Source: Entamoeba histolytica HM-1:IMSS (taxonomy: Eukaryota > Evosea > Mastigamoebida > Endamoebidae). From it: 64,000 nucleotides of DNA. This document shows positions 53,728 through 63,604 of this stretch, in pieces (position 1 is the first letter of the stretch; every line of letters begins with the position of its first letter). The notes below the pieces were generated by a model. That model saw nothing but the letters and a program-made list of their open reading frames with translations, had not been told where the DNA came from and did not search any database. The DNA lies in NCBI RefSeq assembly GCF_000208925.1, contig NW_001914867.1, positions 1 through 64,000 on the forward strand. Direction: 5' to 3'. The translations under genes were made by a program, and so were the position numbers.

Positions 53728-54937
53728 ATGATTATTGTATATAAGAGAATGAGTAAATATGTGGGAAGATTATTCTCCCCTCGTGATGACCATGTCAAGA
53801 AATTCTTTTCAAATTATCCAATTTGTGGAATTAGAAATTTAGGAAATACTTGTTTTATAAGTTCAGTTTTACAATCTCTAGCTAACACCCAACAAATTCG
53901 GTCGTATTGTTTTCATCACTACAACCCAATTAAAGGAAGAGCAGGAGATAAGTCAGTATATCATGGCTCTCTTCTAAACGCATTTATCAATTTAACAAAT
54001 GCCATCTGGTCAGGAAACTATAGATTTGTAACTTCTTTAGCAATCAAAGACATTGTATCAGAAACACATCCACAGTATGAAGGAAAGGATCAAAATGATG
54101 CACATGAATTTTTATTAATCTTTCTTGAAATGTTAGAAAACGAATTAAACACAAAAGATATAAATAATTTCTCTTCTTCTATTTCACCACTCCTTCTCAC
54201 ACCAATTCCTTGTAGAGGAACAATAAAGACATATTCTCATGAAAATTCTCCTTCAAAAATATATTATTCTCCATTTGAAGTTGAAATGAATGAGACTGAA
54301 TCTGATGACTCATCTTCAGACTCTTATTTTTCAAAAAATCTTATTAGTGATGTTTTTAAAGGAAGAATTAAACGTGTAACTGAATGTTCAATGTGTCATT
54401 ATAGCTCAGATATTTTTGAGGAATTTATTTCTTTATCAGTTCCAGTACCTCAATGGTATTCAAATGAAGCACATCCAATCTCATTAGAGAGTTGTATTGA
54501 ATTATTTCTTCACTATGAAAATATAGATGATTGGTATTGTGAAAAATGCAACAAAAAAAGAAAGGCTAAAATATATTCAACTATCAGTGATATTCCTAAA
54601 GTTTTAATCATTCAATTGGTTAGAATATACTCAAAGAAATACCCAATTCAACAAGTTTTGTTTCCTTTAAATGATTTAGTAGTTCAAACATCCCCTAACC
54701 ATTTCGACTTTTATGATTTATATTCTTTTATCGTTTGTTTATTTTAATTCTCCGTGTTTAAAAACTGGTTTATCAATATAGACTCATACAGGATCATTAT
54801 CAAAAGGTCATTACATATCATGGAATAAAGTATCAAACCAATGGTACTGTTGCAACGATGAAAATGTCTCTCAAGGTAACCCTACCACATCATCTGATAC
54901 TGTGTACATTCTTTTTTATAAAAGGAAAGTAAGTTGA
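53728..54937 (+). CDS. ubiquitin-specific protease (USP, 386 aa)
   Basis: Exons 53728-54732 and 54782-54937 join over a 49-nt intron (GTTTGT...ATATAG) to give a complete peptidase C19 domain. Cys box: GIRNLGNTCFISSVLQSL (Cys42). Zinc ribbon: CSMC and CEKC. The His box, in exon 2: THTGSLSKGHYISW (His345), with the Asp in CCNDENV. Without the intron the His box would be lost and the frame would look like a truncated pseudogene. USPs remove ubiquitin from proteins. There is no extra domain, so specificity is unknown. Start could be ATG 53728 or ATG 53749, which gives MSKYVG; the DNA cannot decide. Confidence 0.9.
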
Positions 54938-54968
54938 ACTGGTTATTCTGGTATCAGTCAAAATAGGT

Positions 54969-55355
54969 ATGTCACAACCTATATTTCAAAAGACTTACAA
55001 TTTGAATATTCAACTGAAATCTATAAAATCAGAACTTTTTCAAAATGAAAACATTAGGTTTCTCTCTACAAACCAGAAATTTCAGTTAGAAGAGTTAAAT
55101 AAGAAATTAAAATGTTCTCAAGCTATTGTTGGGTTAAATCAAAATAATGAAGTTTGTGCTATTTTCAAATTAAGAAATTTGATTAGTGGGATTTATTTGT
55201 GGATATCAAATGAATGGAGTCAGTGTGATTGGATGGATCCAGTAACATATAGTAATTATCACAATGAATTTATGTTTTATCACATACAATCAACAAAACA
55301 AGGTGTTTCACGTGAATTTTTTGTGAGAGAGTGTTATTCATTAAATTTAAAATAA
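54969..55355 (+). CDS. hypothetical protein, 128 aa
   Basis: ATG at 54969, only 31 nt after the USP stop and on the same strand. The product is soluble and of normal composition; an N-terminal part that looks helical is followed by a mixed strand region with Trp and Tyr (GIYLWISNEWSQCDWMD, NEFMFYHIQS). No family recognised. It could be a separate gene or a 3' exon of something larger, but its own ATG and TAA fit a single small gene. Confidence 0.5.
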   Translation: MSQPIFQKTYNLNIQLKSIKSELFQNENIRFLSTNQKFQLEELNKKLKCSQAIVGLNQNNEVCAIFKLRNLISGIYLWISNEWSQCDWMDPVTYSNYHNEFMFYHIQSTKQGVSREFFVRECYSLNLK

Positions 55356-55808
55356 ATAAAATTATTAAAAAGAAATAGTCAATTAATAGAATAAAATTAA
55401 TTAAGTTTAATTAAAAACTGGTTATTGGAGTTTTTTCAGTATATTTTTCAATTAGTAAAGAGTTAATTTTCAAATTTAAAATCCAAGAAAATTCCTCGTA
55501 TAATTGATTGGTGGAGTTTTAAATGTAAAATAATAAATCTTTCCAATAATAATAATTATTACTTTAGTAGATAAAATTTTATTGAAATCTAATAACAATA
55601 TTAATAAAATTAATATTTTTTTCATTACTCTTAATATATTAATCTATTTATTGACAATAATACAAGAATAATTATTTTCACATATGTTATTTCTTTATGT
55701 GAGAGAAATTTTTCTTCAGTGTTTTAAAAATAAAAAACTATAAGAATAGAAAAAACGTTCCAAAAGAAATTTAAGTATTAGAACTTAATTTTCTCTAATA
55801 CCAACTCA
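55356..55808. other. intergenic stretch, 0.45 kb
   Basis: A/T-rich, no gene. A GAACTT box at 55781-55786 lies close to the next start. Confidence 0.5.
55781..55786 (+). promoter_or_regulatory. GAACTT box before PP2C gene
   Basis: ATTAGAACTT lies 22 nt before the ATG at 55809 and follows AAATTTAAG, which looks like the TATA-like element (TATTTAAAG) of Entamoeba promoters. Confidence 0.45.
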
Positions 55809-56951
55809 ATGAAACAAATGACCTTTGATAAGTCGTATTTCAAAATGATCAAAGAGACATATGACAAACAAGAAGAACAAAATTTAAAAATCACTTTTGA
55901 ACCTCCAAATTGTTATACTCCTCATTTTTCTCTTCTTCAACCACAAATTGAAGAAGACCCAGAAAGATATCTTATGTATAGTTCTGGAGATAATTATGCA
56001 TCATCAATATTCTCTACATATCCAACAATAAATGAAGTAAAATTTGGGAAACCAATTGCTGATACACATGCAATTGATATCTTTGATAATTTTGTCATTG
56101 TTTCAATTGCCGATGGTTGTGGGATGGGAAATCTTCCTTCAAAAGCATCTAAAATCGCATGTCAAAAATTTAGAGATTATTTAGCTGTTGAATTAAATGG
56201 AAAAAAAACACCAAAACAAGTTGTTGATGTATTACTGAAAGCTGTTGCATATATTCAAACTGAATTAATCAATGGAGCTGAGGATATTCACTCAATTGGG
56301 TTGACTACCTTTTTAGGTTGTGTAATTTTAAAAATTAAAGGAGATGATGATAAATATGCGGTTGCTTACGTTAATATCGGTGATTGTAGAGGTATATTGA
56401 TGAGACCACAAAACGACATTTGTTGGGAATTAGTAAGTGGATATAAACCAAGAATTGATGTTACAAATGCATGTGGAAGATTAGGACCAGCAGAATTAGA
56501 TAAACCTGATTTAGGGAATTTTACATGTGGAATTAATATTTGTATGACTGGAGATAATTTACTTTTAATGACTGATGGAATATATGATAATTTTGATCCA
56601 AATGTTCTTGGTAAATCTCCTCAAGATTATGGAATTAATAAAATGGTTTGGGATGAAAGTATTCCAGAACATCGTAAAAAGAGAAATGAAATATTTTATT
56701 CATTGTTAAAAGAACTTTACACTTCACCATCTTCTGCAAAATTAACTCAAAGCATTTATGATTTTGTTGTTGAAAAAACTTCTGGTGCACGACAACAAAA
56801 AATTGATAACCAATTAGGTAAATATGGATTTAATATTGTTCCAGGTAAAATGGATCATTCGACTTTTGTTTCTTTAATTCTATCAGAAGAAATGTTTAAA
56901 ATTAGAGAAGTAACTGAAGAAGAACTTGATATTCCACCTGATATGATGTAA
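55809..56951 (+). CDS. PP2C-type protein phosphatase-like (380 aa)
   Basis: A PPM/PP2C fold. Landmarks: VSIADGCGMGN (replaces the usual ADGHGG metal-binding site; Asp kept), VNIGDCRGIL (the GDSRA-like block), LLMTDGIYDNF (metal-binding Asp) and, near the end, MDHSTFVSLIL (matches the DNxT block, with Asp-His instead of Asp-Asn). The Gly-Cys-Gly instead of Gly-His-Gly in the first motif is unusual, but the metal-ligand Asp residues are retained, so activity is likely but not certain. Residues 1-60 form an extra N-terminal segment. No signal peptide. Role unknown; no intron. Confidence 0.8.
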   Translation: MKQMTFDKSYFKMIKETYDKQEEQNLKITFEPPNCYTPHFSLLQPQIEEDPERYLMYSSGDNYASSIFSTYPTINEVKFGKPIADTHAIDIFDNFVIVSIADGCGMGNLPSKASKIACQKFRDYLAVELNGKKTPKQVVDVLLKAVAYIQTELINGAEDIHSIGLTTFLGCVILKIKGDDDKYAVAYVNIGDCRGILMRPQNDICWELVSGYKPRIDVTNACGRLGPAELDKPDLGNFTCGINICMTGDNLLLMTDGIYDNFDPNVLGKSPQDYGINKMVWDESIPEHRKKRNEIFYSLLKELYTSPSSAKLTQSIYDFVVEKTSGARQQKIDNQLGKYGFNIVPGKMDHSTFVSLILSEEMFKIREVTEEELDIPPDMM

Positions 56952-57157
56952 TTCTCAAACATTCTTTTTGACTTTTTTTTGGAACATATCAACTTACTCT
57001 TTTTTGTTGCTTTGATCTCTTTATTTGTTTATCATTCATATGTATCTCTTTTATTATTCATTTTAAAATCTACAAATTAACAATCTTATATTTTAACCGT
57101 CATAAAAAATCTTATTTTTCTCAAAAACTCTTTTAAGTAGAAAAATCTGAGAAAATT

Positions 57158-57163
57158 GAACTT
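57158..57163 (+). promoter_or_regulatory. GAACTT box before BAR-like RhoGAP gene
   Basis: TTGAACTT ends 6 nt before the ATG at 57170; matches the GAAC element, very close to the start. Confidence 0.35.
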
Positions 57164-57169
57164 GTTAAA

Positions 57170-59170
57170 ATGAAAAAGAGAGGACATGATAAGTCTATTC
57201 AAGCAATTGAAACTAAAAGACAACAGATCCCAAAAGTTGTTTCATTTTGGGAAAAACAACGTTCTTTTGCCAATAACTTTAATCAAAAGATATCAGAACT
57301 ATGTGATTTAATGAAAAGCCATGCAGATTTTCTTGAAACAGCAACGATTCAACAAATTACGGGATTTGATAGTTTGTTATAAAATTGCTTAATACTTCTT
57401 ATTGGTTATGAAAAGAGATTGACCTTTTTATTAGAAAGTTGTCATTCAGAAACATTATTAGAGTCTTTTGTTTTTATAACAAATAGCCTTGAAGTTGCTG
57501 GGCAAGAGATTACTACTACTTTTGGAAAAACTGATGAAACAATTTCTTATTTAAAACAAATCAAAAAACTTTTTGAGAAAAATAAAAATCCAGAAACATT
57601 AGTTTCTGCTTATTATAAAATGAGTGAAAGATTAAGGTGGGAATCTCCACTTCTTTTTACTAACATCTTTCATGCATTTCAAACATTATTTTCTACTGGT
57701 GATTTATTTTTTAGTTGCAATGATACTTTGACAATGATTATTGAACAAGCTCAAAAAGCAAAACAAAATTATGTTATAAAAAATGTAGAACCAAAACCAA
57801 ATGTATTATATTGTGGAAGAAGTTTAAAAGAGATATTAGAATCTGAAGGAAGACTTTATTATCAATTACCTCGTATAATAGAAAATATTTTGGTTTATTT
57901 GTACAACAAAGGATGTACTACCCATGGAATTTTTAGAGAAACTACTAATGCAAGTACCAAGGATGTTGAAGAAATTTATCACCGAATGAGTGTTACTGAT
58001 TTTGAAGATCTTCCACCTGATGTTGTTGCTAATGTATTTAAAAAGTTTTTAAGAGAAATGAAAGAAAAAGTATTTCCATATGAAGTTTCAATGTATTTAT
58101 TAAAAGAATGGCAAAAAGGAAGAGCAAAAACAAGAACAACTTCAGCAGAAAAAAGAAAAATCATTCTTGAAGCTATTAGAAAGATGCCATTAGAAAACGT
58201 TACATTATTAAGAAGTATTTTGAAATTATGTAGTAAAATTGATTCAATGTCTGATATAAATGCAATGACTAATAAAAATTTAGCTGTTTGTTTAGCACCA
58301 ACTTTAATGACAGTTAGTGAAGATATAAATTCAAAAACATTAGACTTAAAATCTGGAGGAGATGTTGTTGGATGTATTGAGATTATTACTTTTATTTTAG
58401 TTGATTATCCTCATATTTATCCAAATGACGTTGATGTTAATGTTACTCGTAGATCAAGGAGAATGTCTCAAAGACTTGTCACTTGTCTTGCTGAAGGAAT
58501 GAATGAAGAAGAAGAAATTTATAAAGGAATAGAACAAATGAAGAACAAAGAGGAAGGGATTCAACAGACAACTAATAAAAAAGAAGATATAATTCATCCT
58601 ATAATGCCTAAACCATTGTTAGATGATATTAGGTCTTCCAGTGGTCATATTCAAATTAACGAGTCAAAAGATATAAATGAAGTTGAACCTTCAGCACAAT
58701 TAACTCTATCACAAAAAGAAGCTCAACCAGTTTGTCAAAAAATGGTAATAAGTAAAACCCAAACCCAAGAAGAGTCTATTCCAAAATCTATTGGTAATAA
58801 TTCTACTATTAATGTTGTTCATGTCCAATGTTGTGATGATACAAACATAAATAAAAGTTCTATTCCAATACACTCAACCAATAGTTCTATAGAACAGAGT
58901 AATGGCATTAATATTTCAGGAAATCAACCTAAAACAATAAAACTAAGTAAGGAATTTCACAAATCACCTAATAAAAAATTACCAATACCACCTCAGAAAT
59001 GTGCTGATACACAATCAGTAGAATATAGTGAGTTACCACCACCTCCTTGTATGACTCTTTCTTCTCAACAACTAGAAGATGAAACCTCACAACCCCCACC
59101 ACCAGTTCCACCAAGAAGATCTCCTAAGCCTAAGCCATGTAGTTATGCACCTCCAGCTGATTTTGCTTGA
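57170..59170 (+). CDS. BAR-like RhoGAP protein with proline-rich tail (645 aa)
   Basis: Exons 57170-57371 and 57435-59170 join over a 63-nt intron (GTTTGT...TTATTAG) to give 645 residues. Residues 1-180 are helical with the pattern of a BAR-type coiled coil (KSIQAIETKRQQIPKVV; AFQTLFSTGDLFFS). Residues about 195-400 are RhoGAP, with the arginine finger in THGIFRETT (about Arg235) and NKNLAVCLAPTLM later. The 200-residue tail is Ser/Gln-rich and ends in proline clusters (PPPPVPPRRSPKPKP) that suit SH3 partners. Together these suggest a membrane-curving Rho off-switch for phagocytosis or motility. The second-exon frame opens at TTG upstream of its splice point. Confidence 0.85.
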
Positions 59171-59313
59171 AAACTTAGTTGTTGACAAGTAATTCATCAA
59201 TTAAAATAATAATTAGATAGTATTTCAATAATAAAATTAAAATAAAAGAATAATTTATTTTTAAATCCATAGAAAAACAAAAAAAGTACTAAAAAAAATA
59301 GACATATAAATCA

Positions 59314-60852
59314 ATGAGCTTCTTCTCAAGTTTATGGAATAGAAACACCCGTCAACAACCAACACCTACAATTAATCCTGTTATTCAACAAAGGCAAGAA
59401 CGGAGTAATAAAGTTATGACAAGTTGTTATTTAGATTTACATGATAGTGATACAGTAAATTTATTAACACTATTAAAACCAATGCACCAAATTGACTTTT
59501 TGATATTAATTAATGTACATTCATCTTTGATTAAAGATGAGTCAATTATTAAAAAAATTCAATTAAGTCATCCTCACATTCATCCACCATTATGTACATT
59601 TAAAAAAGAAATTCCAAGAACTTTAATATTTTCTAAGTTTAACATCATTGAAACTATTCCTTGTCCAAAAACACCCACTATCTTTGCACGTAAAACAGAG
59701 TTTGAATGTCAAATTATTAGAGTTGGAATAGAAGAAATTTATCCATCTGCATCAATTGGATTTGTTGTTTTTAATTTAGATTCTAAAGTTAATGACAAAG
59801 AAAATATTGTCGAAGATTATGTGCCTGTTACTCCATTTTTTATTAAACAATATGAATTAAATCTTATTGGTAAATTAGAGTCAACAATGAATATTCCGAA
59901 TTACCGTAGAAGTGCTGTATTATATTTTGGTAATTTTCATGAAACTACTGTCGTTGATGAACCTATTACATTAGGTACTTTTGACCAATCTACATTAGAT
60001 ACTATTATTAATAATCTTATTGAACATAAAGAAACTATTATTGATGGAACTTCAATGATTGAACAACTTGAAAAACATCAAATTCCTGTGAAAAAAGCGC
60101 TTGGTATTATTTATTCTAAATGTGAGGAATTTATTGCTTTAAGGGCGGCAATTATTGCTGAAGCTGTTGCAATATCTATGAGTGATTATATTCATTCTTC
60201 AGTAAGACTTCTTCCTTATAAAGATATTGCAAGACAATACATTGATGAAAGTGTACTTGGACTGAATACAGCTTGTAAACTATGGGGATATTATAATGAA
60301 CATATTGATAAAAATGAACCACAAACCGCAGCATATTTAAATCGTATTAATAAATCATTGTCAGAAATGAATCTTCCTATTGAAATAGAAAATACTGAAA
60401 TTAATTTTGCCATGTTTCTTACTGCAATACAAAGATGGTTACATTTAAAAATGAAATCTCCAATTCTTATTTCATTACTTAGTGGTAGAGAATTAAGAGA
60501 TATAACAGCAAATGATTTCCTATTTACAACAGAAGTTTGTTTTCCAAACTTCTCTTCTTCTAAATTAAAAGAGAGTCAAAGAATTAATGGGAATTTACTT
60601 GGTTTATGTTATGGTAATTTCTTAAATCATATGGGTAGTCTTGTAGAGTCTAATAGTGATTGTGCCCTTACTATCCAAAAAGATCTTCATATTCTTAACA
60701 TGACTAATTTTCAAAGTAGTGACTATACTTCTAAATCACCATTTGCTTCTGTTCAGTGTTTACAATATTCTTTAATTCCTCAATCACTTCAATTACCTCC
60801 TTCAGTAGATGGACTATTTGTTCGTTTTGCGATTTATCCTCAAATCCAATAA
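59314..60852 (+). CDS. conserved-looking protein of unknown function, 512 aa
   Basis: A single-exon gene with normal codon use and composition. The first 30 residues are polar (RNTRQQPTPTINPVIQQRQ). The rest mixes beta-rich stretches (YLDLHDSD, IDFLILINVHSS, SIGFVVFNLDSK) and helical parts (YHSSVR-like, LISLLSGRELRDI). No signal peptide or membrane segment. I do not recognise the family; the start MSFFSSLWN is amphipathic and might bind membranes. It lies between the RhoGAP and the adaptor gene, but this context gives no firm role. Confidence 0.6.
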   Translation: MSFFSSLWNRNTRQQPTPTINPVIQQRQERSNKVMTSCYLDLHDSDTVNLLTLLKPMHQIDFLILINVHSSLIKDESIIKKIQLSHPHIHPPLCTFKKEIPRTLIFSKFNIIETIPCPKTPTIFARKTEFECQIIRVGIEEIYPSASIGFVVFNLDSKVNDKENIVEDYVPVTPFFIKQYELNLIGKLESTMNIPNYRRSAVLYFGNFHETTVVDEPITLGTFDQSTLDTIINNLIEHKETIIDGTSMIEQLEKHQIPVKKALGIIYSKCEEFIALRAAIIAEAVAISMSDYIHSSVRLLPYKDIARQYIDESVLGLNTACKLWGYYNEHIDKNEPQTAAYLNRINKSLSEMNLPIEIENTEINFAMFLTAIQRWLHLKMKSPILISLLSGRELRDITANDFLFTTEVCFPNFSSSKLKESQRINGNLLGLCYGNFLNHMGSLVESNSDCALTIQKDLHILNMTNFQSSDYTSKSPFASVQCLQYSLIPQSLQLPPSVDGLFVRFAIYPQIQ

Positions 60853-61212
60853 TTAGAAAATTCAATTAAATTTTAATACTTCTTTTTTTTATATTTGGAA
60901 TTTTATTATCTTCTTTTTATCTCATTAAAACTTTTTAAAATAATTCTTTCATTTTTAATTCTTTGTTTCAGTCTTTAGCAAATAACTTACATTATTATTT
61001 TCTTATTGAAATTGAGTACTTTTATTTATTAAATAATAATATAACACTTTGTATAATTAGATTCTTTTAAAACTTGGTACTTTACTTACTCTAATCAAAT
61101 TTATTTATTATTGCTTTGTTTAAAACCAGTCTAATGTTTTTTTTATTATTAACAAGAATTAACAGACATAATTCTGTTTAATTACTTGATACATAAAGAA
61201 AAAATACTTCAA
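60853..61212. other. convergent intergenic region, 0.36 kb
   Basis: A/T-rich 3' flanks of two genes that point toward each other; nothing else seen. Confidence 0.5.
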
Positions 61213-63516
61213 TTATTTTGGTGGTAAATTCCATCTTTTCTTTTGTGATGAATTAACAGTTGGTTGAGTAGTTTGTTCATTTGTTTGTAAAGACTCTTGT
61301 TTTGGTTCAAATTGATTAGAATTAAGACTTTGAAAGTGTGGTTGCAAGGAACTTTGAGGTGATTGATAAATTTGGGGGTTTGGAATAAATGATTCTTGTT
61401 TATATTCTTCAAACCTTAATGCTGGCTCATCTTTTTTAGTTGATTTAAAGTTAATTGGTTCTGAAATAAGAACTTGTTTTTCAACGGTTGATTCATTGAT
61501 ACTATTGGAAATTAATGCTTGATATGAAATACCATTTTGATTTAACATTAACATTTCATGACACCTTTGTTGTACTTCAATAGAATTAATTAAATGCTGA
61601 TCAAATTGAACTTGGTCATTATTTTCTTCAACAATAGGTTGTTGAGTCTTCTGTGGAATATCCCAAATATTTAATAAATCAATTGGTTGACATTGTTGGG
61701 GTTGTGATGGTATTTGAACGTTATTATTGTCTTTATTGTTATTAGTATCGTTGGTACTTTTTTCTTTAAAAAGTAATGAATGAATAATTCCAATATTATT
61801 TGTTTGAATTGCAGCAACAATACCCTCTTTAACAGCACCTTTTTTAATACATTTAATAATTATTTTTCTTATTTCATTCATATCAAGTTCATTGAAATTA
61901 TAACATTTTGAGATAATTAAACAAGAGAATTGTGCTAATGAAAGAGTTATTTCATCATAATTAATATTAATAACATTATAAATGTTTTGTAAAGCAATAC
62001 CATAATTTGCTTCTTCACTTTTCATTGCTTCAATAAAGTTTGTGTAAATCATAGTCAGTTCTTCTTCACTCAATCCTTCTTGCATTGGTTCCACTTTATT
62101 AAATTCTAATATATGAATTACAATATTACAATACCATTCAAAATCTGGAGTATATTTCTCACAAATAATATAAACAACTTTCAATATGTGACTTCTAACT
62201 TTGCATTTATCAACATAACTTAATGTTTTCTTTACATGATCTAATAATGTTAATACAACACCTACAGCTTCTTCTGATTCAGTAATGTTATTAATTAGTT
62301 CAATAGCTTCTTCTACAACAGAGTCATTATCGTTATTTATAAATTTCATTATTGTGTCAAGATGGTTTTTACAAAGAACTGGATTTCTATCACTAATGAC
62401 TCTCATTGTTTTTAATCCACAATAAATGATTAGTCCATCTTTCTTCTCAAATAATGTCGATGCTACTAATGCTGCATTTCTTAACATAACATCAGTTGGA
62501 ATACACATCATCGTTGTTTTAATTAGTTCAATTTGCAATGCCATCCCAATCCCACCAGGAATGACTTTATATATTTCCATTAAATTTGCCATTGATTGTT
62601 GATAATATTTAGTACTTGGATTCATTATTCTCAATAGTCTTAATAACTTTATTTGAAGGTAAGGAGCACATACATCATTTATTTTATATCCTTTATATTG
62701 TGAGGGAATTTTTTTACTATTTTCATTTGAATAACCAGCAAATAATAATAAATAACGTAATGCTACATCAATAAGACCAGGCCATATTCTTCTGTCTGGA
62801 GTTGTTTTTGACATGATTTGTGTGATTATTGGAATAGCAGATTCAACTACAATCATTGACTGATCAACAAGTGCAACGGATAATGCTGATTTAATTATTG
62901 ACTGAGAGTCATGATCAGATAATAAAAATATTCTATATAATGAACGAATTGATGCTGCACGAATATTTGGATCTTTTGATTTTAATAATTGATTAATATG
63001 AGGAGAGTATGCTGGCATAGTTGTTGAAGTAATAAATCTTGATAAAATACGTAATGCATATAATGGATTTGTTGATGTTGGACCAAGGAGTTTAGTTAAT
63101 GAGTTAGTTAATAACAAAGAGAATTCGGAGTCATTTGGTATGATTGCTGAAGTAGCTATAAGAGCAGTTTTTTGTAGATTAGAGTTTTGATGTTGAGTTG
63201 AATTGATAATCATAAATAGTGATTGTTCTACGTTATATCCTAATTCATAAATATTCATCATTTTTTTAATATATTCCTTCATATAAGAAGGACTAGTGTT
63301 ATTTAATCCATTTCCTTCTTCCTTTAATACTGAATTAACAAATTTTCTTTCTTCATCAGATGTACGTTTTTCTCCAATGTCATGAACAAAATTAGCATAA
63401 GTTCTATTCATGTTATGTTGTTTAAGAAAAGAGGTTGTTATTCTTTTTAAGATCCTTTTTATTGCAAATATTAAATCAATGTAACCACGTAATAATAATA
63501 GAATTGTAACACACAT
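61213..63516 (-). CDS. adaptor-protein complex large subunit (767 aa)
   Basis: A HEAT/ARM-repeat adaptin N-domain runs over most of the protein. Family signs: MNIYELGYNVEQSLFMII early, VCAPYLQIKLLRLLRIMNPSTK (the WLQIxLLRLL block of alpha, gamma, delta and epsilon adaptins) and CEKYTPDFEWY (the EKYAPDxxWY block). AP complexes sort cargo into vesicles. The C-terminal 150 residues are Gln/Asn-rich with LLNIWDIPQ, where a folded ear would normally lie, so the ear seems missing or strongly shortened. I cannot decide between AP-1 gamma, AP-2 alpha, AP-3 delta and AP-4 epsilon. First ATG at 63516; ATG at 63411 is the alternative. Confidence 0.75.
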   Translation of the reverse strand: MCVTILLLLRGYIDLIFAIKRILKRITTSFLKQHNMNRTYANFVHDIGEKRTSDEERKFVNSVLKEEGNGLNNTSPSYMKEYIKKMMNIYELGYNVEQSLFMIINSTQHQNSNLQKTALIATSAIIPNDSEFSLLLTNSLTKLLGPTSTNPLYALRILSRFITSTTMPAYSPHINQLLKSKDPNIRAASIRSLYRIFLLSDHDSQSIIKSALSVALVDQSMIVVESAIPIITQIMSKTTPDRRIWPGLIDVALRYLLLFAGYSNENSKKIPSQYKGYKINDVCAPYLQIKLLRLLRIMNPSTKYYQQSMANLMEIYKVIPGGIGMALQIELIKTTMMCIPTDVMLRNAALVASTLFEKKDGLIIYCGLKTMRVISDRNPVLCKNHLDTIMKFINNDNDSVVEEAIELINNITESEEAVGVVLTLLDHVKKTLSYVDKCKVRSHILKVVYIICEKYTPDFEWYCNIVIHILEFNKVEPMQEGLSEEELTMIYTNFIEAMKSEEANYGIALQNIYNVININYDEITLSLAQFSCLIISKCYNFNELDMNEIRKIIIKCIKKGAVKEGIVAAIQTNNIGIIHSLLFKEKSTNDTNNNKDNNNVQIPSQPQQCQPIDLLNIWDIPQKTQQPIVEENNDQVQFDQHLINSIEVQQRCHEMLMLNQNGISYQALISNSINESTVEKQVLISEPINFKSTKKDEPALRFEEYKQESFIPNPQIYQSPQSSLQPHFQSLNSNQFEPKQESLQTNEQTTQPTVNSSQKKRWNLPPK

Positions 63517-63604
63517 AATTTGGTAAATAAAAGATAGATAATAACATATTTCTTTTTAAGATCTTTTAGTTCTTTCTGGTTTTGTTCAATTTGATAATAA
63601 CATA

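Noticed and set aside
61209..61412. 67-codon minus frame inside the adaptor gene
   Set aside because: Out-of-frame shadow of the 3' end of the adaptor gene.
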